A stretch of DNA of 49,100 nucleotides, from the NCBI GenBank assembly GCA_934096175.1, contig CAKOLG010000008.1, forward strand, positions 1 to 49,100. Direction: 5' to 3'. Source of the stretch: an uncultured Bacilli bacterium (GTDB lineage Bacteria; Bacillota_I; Bacilli_A; RF39; UBA660). Shown piece by piece: positions 17,303 to 25,292 of the stretch (the stretch's first letter is position 1; the number at the start of each line of letters is the position of its first letter). Below the pieces are notes generated by a model, which was not told where the DNA came from, made no database searches, and was given only the letters and a program-made list of their open reading frames with translations. Both the position numbers and the translations under genes were made by a program.

Positions 17303-19867
17303 ATGAAAAAGGTAATATTAATAGATGGTAATAATTTTATGTTTAGAAGTTATTATGCAACAGCTTATACAGGAAATGTAATGAAAAATAGTAAAGGTTT
17401 CCCAACGAATGCGTTATATGGGTTTGTTAGTATGATTAATAAAGTCATTCATGAGGAAAAGCCGGAATATATAGCGGTTGCATTTGATATAGGAAAAAAT
17501 TTTAGGAAAGAAAAATATGAAACATATAAAGATGGACGTGCTGAAACTCCTACTGAGTTGAAGTTACAGATGCCAATTGCGCGTGATATTTTGACTGCAA
17601 TGGGAATTAAGTATTTTGAATTAGAACCGTATGAAGCAGATGATATTATTGGAACATTTGCCAAAAAGTGTGAAGAAGATCCGGAATATGATGCAACTAT
17701 TGTTACTTCTGATAAAGATTTGTTGCAATTAATCAGTGATGTTGTTGATGTAAAATTATTAAAGCAGAAAGATTTTATTAGGTATAATCCGCAAACTTTT
17801 AAAGAAGATTGGGGATTTGAACCAATTAGAATTATTGATTATAAAGCTTTAGCTGGTGATCCTTCTGATAATATTCCTGGAGTTAAAGGAATAGGTGATA
17901 AAACAGCTATTAACCTACTTAAAACTTATAATTCATTAGAGGAAATATATGAGCATATTGATGAAATAAAAGGTAAGACAAAAGAGAAGTTATTACTTGA
18001 TAAAGATAATGCTTTTTTAAGTAAAGAAATAGCAACTATTTATCGAGATGTACCTATTGATATTAATTTAGCTGATATAAGATATACAGGACCAGATTTT
18101 GTTGCATTGAATAAAATATATGAAACTTTAGAATTCTTTTCTTTTATAAAAAAGAATGTTTCTTCAAGTATTCCTGCAGAGAATAAAATTGAATTTAAAA
18201 ATGTATCATCTTTAAGTGATTTAGATAATTTAGAGGAAAAAGTTGCTATATATATAGAAAGTAATTTGGAAAATTATCATAATGGTGATATTGTTGGAGT
18301 TGCTATAAGTGATAGTAAAAATAATTATTTTATTAATAATGTTGTATTAGAAGATGTGGTTGCTTGTTTAAAAGAAAAGGAAGTATATACTTTTGATCAA
18401 AAGAAAAATATGGTTTTATTGAATAAGGAAGGTTTAAGTATTAATTGTAATTTTGATATTATGGTTGCTGCTTATTTACTTAATATTAATGTTAAGGATG
18501 ATATTGCTTATTTAATGAATAGTAATGATTGTGAAGTTAGTTTTTATTCACAAAGTTTAAAAAATGGTTTTAATAAAAAGGATATAGTTTTAAAAGCAAG
18601 GTTTATTTATGATATTAAAGATAGTTATGAAGCAAAGTTAAAAGAAGAAGAGATGTGGGATTTATTTACTAAGATTGAAATGCCACTAGTAAGTGTTTTA
18701 GCGGCAATGGAAATTGAAGGTGTTAAAGTAGATGGTTCAATTTTACAAAGTATGAAAGAGGAAATGGAAGAAAAGATAAATTTATTAGAAAATGAGATAT
18801 ATGATTTAGCTGGAGAAGTTTTTAATATTAGTAGTCCGAAACAATTGGGCGTTGTTCTTTTTGAGAAGTTAGCTTTACCTTTTAATAGGAAAACGAAAAC
18901 TGGTTATAAGACTGACGTAAGTGTTTTACATAAATTGGTAGATAAACATCCTATAGTAAATAAGATATTGGAATATAGAGGTCTTACGAAAATAAAGAGT
19001 ACTTATTTAGAGGGGTTGTTTAGTTTTATTCATGAAGATGGTAAAATTCATACGATATATAAGCAAACTTTAACTAGAACGGGAAGATTGTCTTCTGTTG
19101 AACCTAATTTACAAAATATTCCAGCTAGAGATGAAGAAGGAAGAAAGATTAGAAAAGCTTTTTTACCAGTTAATGATTGTTTTTTAAGTGCTGATTATTC
19201 ACAAATGGAGTTAAGGGTATTAGCACATGTTAGTGGTTCGAAAGAGCTACAGGAGGCTTTTATTAGAGATGAAGATATTCATACGAGAGTAGCTAGTGAT
19301 ATTTATGGTATACCAATGGAGGAGGTAACTAAACTACAAAGAAAAACAGCTAAAGCGGTTATTTTTGGGATAGTTTATGGTATTTCTGGATTTGGTTTAG
19401 GAGAAAACTTGGAAATAAGTGCTAAAGAAGCAAAAGAATTTATTAATAAGTATTATGAGTTATATCCAGGTGTGAAAAAGTATATGGATGATATTGTAGT
19501 TGATGCTTATCGTGATGGTTATGTTAGAACTTTATTTAATCGTAAAAGGGTAATTGAAGAGTTACAAAATAAGAATTATATGATTAGACAAAGTGGGGAA
19601 AGAATAGCTCTTAATACGCCAATACAAGGTACTAGTGCAGATATAATAAAAATAGCAATGGTTAAAATATTTCAAGAAATGAAAGAAAAAAAATTAAAAA
19701 GTAAAATGTTATTACAAGTTCATGATGAGTTAATATTTGATGTTGTAAACGAAGAAAAAAATATTTTAGAAGAAATTGTTAGAAGAAATATGGAAACTTG
19801 TGTTAAATTAGATGTACCATTTAAAGTTAGTGCTGATTATGGAACCGATTGGTATGAAGCGAAATAG
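17303..19867 (+). CDS. polA: DNA polymerase I
   Basis: Repair and primer-removal polymerase of 854 aa. The N-terminal 5' nuclease begins MKKVILIDGNNFMFRSYYA and has EPYEADDIIGT and TSDKDLLQL. The middle exonuclease-like domain has IYIESNL where the active DxE would be, so proofreading is probably lost, as in Bacillus Pol I. The polymerase domain has DYSQMELRVLAH (from D631), RKTAKAVIFGIVYG and LQVHDELIFD. The ATG at 17303 follows GGGTGG and a short leader; an upstream TTG at 17234 precedes the promoter and is rejected. It heads a polA, CDF-like, mutM unit. Confidence 0.96.
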   Translation: MKKVILIDGNNFMFRSYYATAYTGNVMKNSKGFPTNALYGFVSMINKVIHEEKPEYIAVAFDIGKNFRKEKYETYKDGRAETPTELKLQMPIARDILTAMGIKYFELEPYEADDIIGTFAKKCEEDPEYDATIVTSDKDLLQLISDVVDVKLLKQKDFIRYNPQTFKEDWGFEPIRIIDYKALAGDPSDNIPGVKGIGDKTAINLLKTYNSLEEIYEHIDEIKGKTKEKLLLDKDNAFLSKEIATIYRDVPIDINLADIRYTGPDFVALNKIYETLEFFSFIKKNVSSSIPAENKIEFKNVSSLSDLDNLEEKVAIYIESNLENYHNGDIVGVAISDSKNNYFINNVVLEDVVACLKEKEVYTFDQKKNMVLLNKEGLSINCNFDIMVAAYLLNINVKDDIAYLMNSNDCEVSFYSQSLKNGFNKKDIVLKARFIYDIKDSYEAKLKEEEMWDLFTKIEMPLVSVLAAMEIEGVKVDGSILQSMKEEMEEKINLLENEIYDLAGEVFNISSPKQLGVVLFEKLALPFNRKTKTGYKTDVSVLHKLVDKHPIVNKILEYRGLTKIKSTYLEGLFSFIHEDGKIHTIYKQTLTRTGRLSSVEPNLQNIPARDEEGRKIRKAFLPVNDCFLSADYSQMELRVLAHVSGSKELQEAFIRDEDIHTRVASDIYGIPMEEVTKLQRKTAKAVIFGIVYGISGFGLGENLEISAKEAKEFINKYYELYPGVKKYMDDIVVDAYRDGYVRTLFNRKRVIEELQNKNYMIRQSGERIALNTPIQGTSADIIKIAMVKIFQEMKEKKLKSKMLLQVHDELIFDVVNEEKNILEEIVRRNMETCVKLDVPFKVSADYGTDWYEAK

Positions 19868-19877
19868 AGGAGAAAAT

Positions 19878-20774
19878 ATGAAAGAAGTAAAAAAGTTTTT
19901 GATAGCTAATTTTATTATATTATTAGTAAAGATTTTAGGAAGTTATTTATGTAAGTCTTATACTTTGTTAGCAAGTTGTATTTATGAATTATTGATTATG
20001 GTGGAAAGTATATTAGTTTATAAAAATAAAGATAATAAGAAATATAAAGCTATATTTACTAGTTTGTTGGCATTTTTATTTATACTTAGTAGTATAGGCA
20101 CGTTCTTTATATGTGTAATTAGTGGTGTAAAAAGAACAAGTTTATTAGTTATATTGTTTGTTGTAATTTGTTTGATTTGTCGATATGTTGTAAGTTGTTT
20201 TAACAGTAATATCAGCTATTCAAAAAAGTCTGGTTTGATAGCATATAGCAATTTATCTAGTAATCTAGAGTTTTTGCAGTATGGAATTATAGTAGGTAGT
20301 GCAATTTTATGTTTTATAGGTAAATGGGTTAAGATACTTAAGTATGGTGATATGATAGGTTGCGCTTTAGTTGTAATTATGATTATTGTAAAAGGAATAA
20401 AAATTGTTGTTAATAGTTTTAAATATTTAGAAGAAAAAGAAGACGTAGTTAAAAGTGAGTTTAAAGAAGAAGTTAGTAAACGTAATGAAGTTAAAAGGGT
20501 AGAAAATATTGAATATGTAAATTATGGGGGAATTAGAAAATTAAATTTATTTTTAGAGTTTAATGATAATATTAGTTTGATTGATTTAAATACGTTTATT
20601 GTTACTTTAACAGATTATTGTCTTAAAGTATGTGATGTTGTAAATGTAGCTTTAGTTAAAAAGAAAGAAAATATATATAAAAAGGTGATTAATAATGCCA
20701 GAAATAGCAGAAGTGGAAACAGTAAGGCAAACACTAAAAAAACAAATAGTAGGAAAAAGAATAAAAAGCGTTAA
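19878..20774 (+). CDS. Cation diffusion facilitator-like membrane protein, metal sites degenerate
   Basis: A 298-aa protein with about six hydrophobic segments in residues 8-190 and a soluble C-terminal part, which is the CDF transporter layout. CDF-like wording is recognisable (ANFIILLVKILGS, SGLIAYSNLSSNLEF, DMIGCALVVIMIIVKGIKIV), but the paired Asp/His of transmembrane helices 2 and 5 are replaced (LLASCIYELLI; AYSNLSSN). It may be non-transporting or use other ligands. GAGGAGAAAAT precedes the ATG. Its Lys/Asn-rich tail overlaps mutM by 80 bases in another frame. CDF membership is an inference from pattern. Confidence 0.6.
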   Translation: MKEVKKFLIANFIILLVKILGSYLCKSYTLLASCIYELLIMVESILVYKNKDNKKYKAIFTSLLAFLFILSSIGTFFICVISGVKRTSLLVILFVVICLICRYVVSCFNSNISYSKKSGLIAYSNLSSNLEFLQYGIIVGSAILCFIGKWVKILKYGDMIGCALVVIMIIVKGIKIVVNSFKYLEEKEDVVKSEFKEEVSKRNEVKRVENIEYVNYGGIRKLNLFLEFNDNISLIDLNTFIVTLTDYCLKVCDVVNVALVKKKENIYKKVINNARNSRSGNSKANTKKTNSRKKNKKR

Positions 20775-21519
20775 TGTTATTTATGAAAGAATAATTGAAT
20801 CTGATCTTCAAGAATTTAAACATTGTTTAAAGGGATTGGTAGTTAACGATATTTTAAGAAAAGGTAAATGGTTACTATTTGATATCGGTGATTATTATTT
20901 ATGTAGTCATTTGAGAATGGAAGGAAAGTATTTTATAAAAAATCAAAATGATCCAGTTGTTAAACATGAACACGTAATTATCGAGTTTGATGATGGGGGA
21001 CAATTACGTTATCATGATACAAGAAAGTTTGGTAGAATGAATCTTGTTTTAAAAAAGAATATTGATAGTGTTGAAGGGGTAAGAAAGCAAGGAATAGAGC
21101 CGATTGATGATAAGCTAACAAAGGAATATTTGTTTGAACATTTTAAAAAAAGAAAGTTGCCAATGAAAACTTTATTATTGGATCAGACTATTATATCTGG
21201 TTTAGGAAATATATATGCAGATGAGGTTTTGTTTGGTGCTAAAATAAATCCGTTAAAATTAGGAACGAATATTACTTTGGAAGAGTGTCAAAGAATAGTT
21301 AGTTCGGCAAAAAGAATTATTCAAGAAGCAATTAAATATGGTGGAACAACTATTAAAAGTTATACGTCTAGTTTAGGTGTAACTGGAAGGTTTCAAGAAA
21401 AGTTAATGGTTCATAAAAGAGAAAATGAAAAGTGTAAGTTATGTGGAACAATAATTAAGCGAATTGTTGTAGGTGGAAGAAGTACTTATTATTGTGAAAA
21501 GTGTCAAAAAGATTCTTAA
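20695..21519 (+). CDS. mutM: Formamidopyrimidine-DNA glycosylase (Fpg)
   Basis: Bifunctional glycosylase/lyase removing 8-oxoguanine and formamidopyrimidines. It has 274 aa, normal length. The N-terminus MPEIAEVETVRQTL keeps the catalytic Pro2 and Glu3; RMEGKY and DTRKFGRM follow, then the H2TH region LLDQTIISGLGNIYADE and the C-terminal zinc finger CKLC/CEKC. AAAAAGGTGAT precedes the ATG. polA-mutM linkage is common in Bacilli; here a membrane protein gene sits between and overlaps it. Confidence 0.95.
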   Translation: MPEIAEVETVRQTLKKQIVGKRIKSVNVIYERIIESDLQEFKHCLKGLVVNDILRKGKWLLFDIGDYYLCSHLRMEGKYFIKNQNDPVVKHEHVIIEFDDGGQLRYHDTRKFGRMNLVLKKNIDSVEGVRKQGIEPIDDKLTKEYLFEHFKKRKLPMKTLLLDQTIISGLGNIYADEVLFGAKINPLKLGTNITLEECQRIVSSAKRIIQEAIKYGGTTIKSYTSSLGVTGRFQEKLMVHKRENEKCKLCGTIIKRIVVGGRSTYYCEKCQKDS

Positions 21520-21534
21520 GACAAGAATCTTTTT
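21506..21534 (+). terminator. Terminator of the polA-mutM unit
   Basis: Perfect 12-bp stem AAAAAGATTCTT/AAGAATCTTTTT with a 5-base loop; the left arm is in the last mutM codons. Confidence 0.85.
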
Positions 21535-21537
21535 ATA

Positions 21538-21546
21538 TGCTATACT
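21538..21546 (+). promoter_or_regulatory. Extended -10 promoter of exported-protein/Fic unit
   Basis: TGCTATACT immediately after the mutM terminator and 18 bases before the ATG at 21565. Confidence 0.5.
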
Positions 21547-21564
21547 AACCTGTAGGTGATTTTG

Positions 21565-22164
21565 ATGAAAAGATTATTCTTGTTAATATTTTTGCTTTTA
21601 TTTTGTTTAAATGTTAAAGCAGAAGAACCACTTAAGTTTTATAGTGTAGTTAATAAATGTAGTGTTATTAGTGATAAGTTTTTAGTTGTACCGGTAAAAG
21701 TAGTTAGTACTAATAAGGGAAAGATGACTACATTAATTAGTAAATATAAATTGGGAAATATTTATAATAGTGATGATATTTTAGTTGAAGTAAAAAATGT
21801 TACTGAAGGATTTAAGGTTAGTTTGGATTATTTGAAAGATGAAGATAATTTTAGTAATGTTTATTTTTATAATAGTAAAGAGATTAATGCTAGTGTTAAT
21901 GAAAATATTTTATCTTTTGAATTTAAAATAACTTTTAATAAAGAAGTTCCAGAGACAATTAATATTTTGGGAAATGAAGTTTTGATTAATAAAAATGCAA
22001 GTGTTTGTGAATATATAAATGGTTATGAAATAAAAAGTTATGAAAAGGAAGTACTTGTTAAAAAAAATAATGTTATAGTTTATGTGTTAATTATTGTTAT
22101 GGGATTTGTAATTGCTTTTATGGGTGGTTTATTATGGAAATGCAAAAAGGGTATGAAAAATTAG
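21565..22164 (+). CDS. Exported protein with C-terminal membrane anchor, unknown function
   Basis: A 199-aa protein with signal peptide MKRLFLLIFLLLFCLNVKAEE (probable cleavage after KA), a beta-rich extracellular body with two Cys (near 31 and 151) that could form a disulfide, and one C-terminal transmembrane helix (VIVYVLIIVMGFVIAFMGG) followed by basic KCKKG. It resembles a cohesin-like or bacterial Ig-like fold in hydrophobic spacing only; no family is recognised. GTAGGTGAT precedes the ATG. Its end overlaps the Fic gene by 31 bases, so they are co-transcribed. Confidence 0.65.
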   Translation: MKRLFLLIFLLLFCLNVKAEEPLKFYSVVNKCSVISDKFLVVPVKVVSTNKGKMTTLISKYKLGNIYNSDDILVEVKNVTEGFKVSLDYLKDEDNFSNVYFYNSKEINASVNENILSFEFKITFNKEVPETINILGNEVLINKNASVCEYINGYEIKSYEKEVLVKKNNVIVYVLIIVMGFVIAFMGGLLWKCKKGMKN

Positions 22165-23276
22165 GTTTAAAAACCGATAGTGGTAAAAAGTTTTGGGTAG
22201 ATTTTGATAGTTTAGATAATTTAAAAAGGGAATTAGAAGACTTTTTAGAAGATGAAGATTATATGAATACTGAGTTGTTTGCTAAAAAAGTTCTTTTTAC
22301 ACAGGAATTAAAGGCAAATAATAGTATAGAAGGAATAAATTATGATATTACATTAATTGAGGAAGTTATTAAAAATGCTAAATTAGGGAGTGATTTGCAA
22401 AATAGATTAACTATTGTTAATTTATATAATGGTTATAATTATATTTTAAAGAGACTAGAAATAAATGAAAGTACAGTTGCTCAGTTATATAAGATATTAA
22501 GTAGAGGTTTGTTAAGTGAAGATTATATAAATAAAATGGGAAGGCTATATCGTGAGGGACCTGTTTATATTTTAAAAAATGGAAGAATAGATAGTTCTAT
22601 GGATGAGGGAATTTTACCTCTAGATGTGAAAGAATATATGGATTGTTTTTTTGATTATGTTAATAATGGTGATACTTTTGTAAATTCCACTGATTATTTT
22701 ATAAAATCACAAATAATGCATTTTTATTTTGTATATGTTCATCCATATTTTGATATTAATGGGCGAACTAGTCGAACTGTTGCTATGTGGTATTTGTTTA
22801 AAAATAATTTATATCCTTACACTATTTTTAATAGAGGAATTAACTTTGATTCTACTTATGATAAAACGATAAGGTTTTGTAAAGCTAATTATGATTTAAC
22901 TAATTTTTTAAAATATATGTTATTGAATTTAAAGAAAGAGTTGGAGAAAGAATATATTATGCATAATTTGAGCAGGATGGCACTTCGTGAGTGGGGAGGT
23001 ATAGATTATCAAACTGTGGAATATTTTTTGTTTATGAATGGCCGAGAAAAAAATGTTATGAATTTTGCTAAGGTGTATAATTGGTTTAATGATAAGAAAA
23101 GAGTTAAAGAGATATATGAGACAATGATTTTGCCTTTAATTATAGATGGAACTTTTATAATAAAAAGGGAAACTTCAACATATATGTTTGGTACAACAAA
23201 AAATATTGTGATAGAACTTAATCCAGATAGAGTATCGCAAATTGATGTGCATAAATTAACTAAGGTTAATTTATAA
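22134..23276 (+). CDS. Fic-domain protein (probable AMP transferase)
   Basis: A 380-aa Fic-fold protein. The active-site loop HPYFDINGRTSR begins at His203 (family HPFxxGNGRxxR; the Gly before Asn is Ile here). An upstream helix has NNSIEGINY near residues 63-71, matching the SxxxE(G/N)-type autoinhibitory helix of class II Fic enzymes. The C-terminal part (about residue 280 on) resembles a winged helix. Such proteins modify a target by adenylylation; the target is unknown and no antitoxin-like partner is evident. A second ATG two codons in is also possible as start. Confidence 0.85.
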   Translation: MEMQKGYEKLGLKTDSGKKFWVDFDSLDNLKRELEDFLEDEDYMNTELFAKKVLFTQELKANNSIEGINYDITLIEEVIKNAKLGSDLQNRLTIVNLYNGYNYILKRLEINESTVAQLYKILSRGLLSEDYINKMGRLYREGPVYILKNGRIDSSMDEGILPLDVKEYMDCFFDYVNNGDTFVNSTDYFIKSQIMHFYFVYVHPYFDINGRTSRTVAMWYLFKNNLYPYTIFNRGINFDSTYDKTIRFCKANYDLTNFLKYMLLNLKKELEKEYIMHNLSRMALREWGGIDYQTVEYFLFMNGREKNVMNFAKVYNWFNDKKRVKEIYETMILPLIIDGTFIIKRETSTYMFGTTKNIVIELNPDRVSQIDVHKLTKVNL

Positions 23277-23300
23277 AAAAGAAGTAAATTTACTTCTTTT
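23277..23300. terminator. Bidirectional terminator between fic and tmcAL
   Basis: 24-base perfect palindrome made of AAAAGAAGTAAA and TTTACTTCTTTT, between convergent genes and overlapping the tmcAL stop. Confidence 0.75.
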
Positions 23301-24408
23301 GAATTGGAATATTTTTTAAATCAAAATTGTTTAATGAGGTATTTGTAATTTGTTCATATAGGAAAGCAGCTTTTAATTCATACTGAAAAACAATAGACTC
23401 TTTGGATGGTGATGTTGGTAGATTTAAATTTTTTTTAATTTTATTTAGATATTCTTGGCCTTTTTGATTGAAACCTAATATTTTAATATAATCTAGGTGA
23501 GTATTTTTATTATCTTCTTTGGTAAGACCAATTAGGATATGTAGTAGCATTCTATTTATTTTATTATAAGTGTATCTTTTGGTTTTAATGTTACATATTA
23601 ATTCATGCATGTCTTTGGCTTTATTAATATATTTTTTTATTCTGTATTCTATGCCTTCATCAACATCGAGATAAATACTTAAATTTTTATCAGTTAGTAT
23701 TTTGAATTTTAGTAAATTAAATAGTTTTTCTTCATTAATTTTTTCAATAATGTTTATATCGTAATTGGGGATATAGTTTGTTATGTCTTCATTGTTTTCT
23801 AATCTTAATCTTATATTAGTAGCACTGATTATTTTATTAGATGAAGTTATATCATGGTATTCGTTTGTTCTTTTTATAGTAAACGGTTGGATATTTTTAT
23901 TTATTTGGTAAATTGCTTTGATGTAGGAAATACCTAGTAAATCGTTAGGATTATTAATGTCAGTAGAAATATTTAAAGCTTTTTTCATGGCAGTTGGGTA
24001 ATTAAGTCCTTGATTTAAGTATTCTTTTACTTTGGTTTGATAGTTTGAATCGTTTAGTTGAATATTTACGATTTGGGATAATAGATTTAAGTTATTTGAT
24101 TCACTACCAAAAATTATAGTGTCGATTTTTAATTCATTTAATAGTTTTATACTGTTGTAGGCAAAAATATCACTTGATTGAGTTCCATATATGAAAGGGA
24201 GTTCAATTATAATATCTATGTTATAATTTAAGGCTATTTTTGTTTTGTTTTCTTTGGATAATATTGAAGGTGTTCCTCTTTGTGTAAAGTAACCGTTTAA
24301 AACTAAGATGAGTAGTGAATCTGGATAAAGTTCTTTAATTTTATTTATATGGTATAAATGTCCGTTATGAAACGGATTATATTCTGCAATTAAACCAATT
24401 ATTTTCAT
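23290..24408 (-). CDS. tmcAL: tRNA(Met) cytidine acetate ligase
   Basis: TmcAL (YlbM) activates acetate with ATP and forms N4-acetylcytidine at the wobble position of elongator tRNA-Met. It has 372 aa. The nucleotidyltransferase-like N-terminus is MKIIGLIAEYNPFHNGH (HIGH-like), followed by GYFTQRGTPSILSKENK, ELPFIYGTQSSD and FGSESNN. The ATG at 24408 starts at the conserved MKxxGLIAEYNPFH; an upstream TTG would add four residues. yceD-rpmF is divergent, as in many Bacilli where ylbM neighbours ylbN-rpmF. Confidence 0.93.
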   Translation of the reverse strand: MKIIGLIAEYNPFHNGHLYHINKIKELYPDSLLILVLNGYFTQRGTPSILSKENKTKIALNYNIDIIIELPFIYGTQSSDIFAYNSIKLLNELKIDTIIFGSESNNLNLLSQIVNIQLNDSNYQTKVKEYLNQGLNYPTAMKKALNISTDINNPNDLLGISYIKAIYQINKNIQPFTIKRTNEYHDITSSNKIISATNIRLRLENNEDITNYIPNYDINIIEKINEEKLFNLLKFKILTDKNLSIYLDVDEGIEYRIKKYINKAKDMHELICNIKTKRYTYNKINRMLLHILIGLTKEDNKNTHLDYIKILGFNQKGQEYLNKIKKNLNLPTSPSKESIVFQYELKAAFLYEQITNTSLNNFDLKNIPIQKK

Positions 24409-24449
24409 ATTTAGTACCAACTTTCTTTTATTTATTTTATTATATTAAG

Positions 24450-24478
24450 TTGTATTATTCAAGAAAAGTTGATATAAT
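24450..24478 (+). promoter_or_regulatory. Promoter of yceD-rpmF
   Basis: TTGTAT, 17 bases, TATAAT, with TGA before the -10 (extended). The same -35 as ffh. Confidence 0.75.
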
Positions 24479-24502
24479 TACTAGAGCTAGTGGGTGATGA
24501 AT

Positions 24503-24982
24503 GTGAACATTGATTTATCTAAAGTAGATGAAAATGGTATTATAATTGATGATATTGTTTCGTTTGGGGAAGAATATATAAAAAATACTGCAATTCAAAA
24601 GCTTGATAATGTTAAAGTTCAAGGTAGAGCTTATTATAGTATAACAAATGAAATTGTCTTTGATTGTAAGGTTCAGGGGACATTTGTGTTGTTAGATGCA
24701 ATTGACTTAGAGCCGATTGATTATCCATTTAGTATTGAAATATCAGAAGTATTAAGTGAAAATGCTTCAGAAATAAATAAAAATGAGTTAAAAAAGCTTG
24801 ATATTATGGATATTTTATGGCAAAATATTGTACTAGAGGTCCCAATTAGTGTTAGACGTGATCCAGATAAGAAATATAAACTTGAAGGTGAAGGTTGGGA
24901 ACTAGTAGATGAAGAAAGAAAAAAAGTAGATCCAAGATTAGCTCCTTTGTTAGAGCTACTTGATAAAGAAGGAAAGGAGTGA
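24503..24982 (+). CDS. yceD: YceD/DUF177 family protein
   Basis: Conserved protein encoded immediately before rpmF in most bacteria, linked to 23S rRNA and 50S biogenesis. It has about 159 aa. The body FDCKVQGTFVLLDAID and the C-terminal DPRLAPLLELL are typical; the usual CxRCL motif is reduced to one Cys. The start is uncertain: GTG at 24494, ATG at 24497 or GTG at 24503; I prefer 24503 because GGGTGATGA then acts as ribosome binding site. The rpmF ribosome binding site AAGGAG lies in its last codons. Confidence 0.85.
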   Translation: MNIDLSKVDENGIIIDDIVSFGEEYIKNTAIQKLDNVKVQGRAYYSITNEIVFDCKVQGTFVLLDAIDLEPIDYPFSIEISEVLSENASEINKNELKKLDIMDILWQNIVLEVPISVRRDPDKKYKLEGEGWELVDEERKKVDPRLAPLLELLDKEGKE

Positions 24983-24986
24983 AATC

Positions 24987-25187
24987 ATGGCAGTTCCTTT
25001 TAGAAGAACAAGTAAAACTAAAAAAAGAATGCGTCGTACTCACTTAAAAAAAGAAGTTGGAACTATAACTAAATGTCCTAAGTGTGGAGCAGCAATCCAA
25101 CCTCATCGTGCATGTACAAAATGCGGTTATTACAAAGGTAAAGAAGTAATAGCTGTAAACGAAGCAAAAGATACTACTGAAGCATAA
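24987..25187 (+). CDS. rpmF: Ribosomal protein bL32
   Basis: A 66-aa protein: MAVPFRRTSKTKKRMRRTH, then a zinc ribbon CPKC...CTKC, typical of zinc-type bL32. The ATG at 24987 follows AAGGAGTGAAATC; an in-frame start at 24960 is inside yceD and is rejected. The short acidic tail (EAKDTTEA) extends slightly beyond the usual end. Confidence 0.96.
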   Translation: MAVPFRRTSKTKKRMRRTHLKKEVGTITKCPKCGAAIQPHRACTKCGYYKGKEVIAVNEAKDTTEA

Positions 25188-25203
25188 CTTTAGTAGTTTT
25201 TTT
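25173..25203 (+). terminator. Terminator of yceD-rpmF
   Basis: 10-bp stem ACTACTGAAG/CTTTAGTAGT with one G-U and a 5-base loop, followed by seven T; the left arm is in the last rpmF codons. Confidence 0.85.
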
Positions 25204-25238
25204 GTGATTTTTTTCTTAAGAAAATATCTTTTTCGATG

Positions 25239-25268
25239 TTTACACATATAATTTTGATATGTTAAAAT
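25239..25268 (+). promoter_or_regulatory. Promoter of the 499-aa unknown gene
   Basis: TTTACA, 18 bases, TAAAAT preceded by TGT (extended -10), ending 24 bases before the ATG. Confidence 0.65.
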
Positions 25269-25292
25269 AAATTTGATAAGGATGATACGGTT

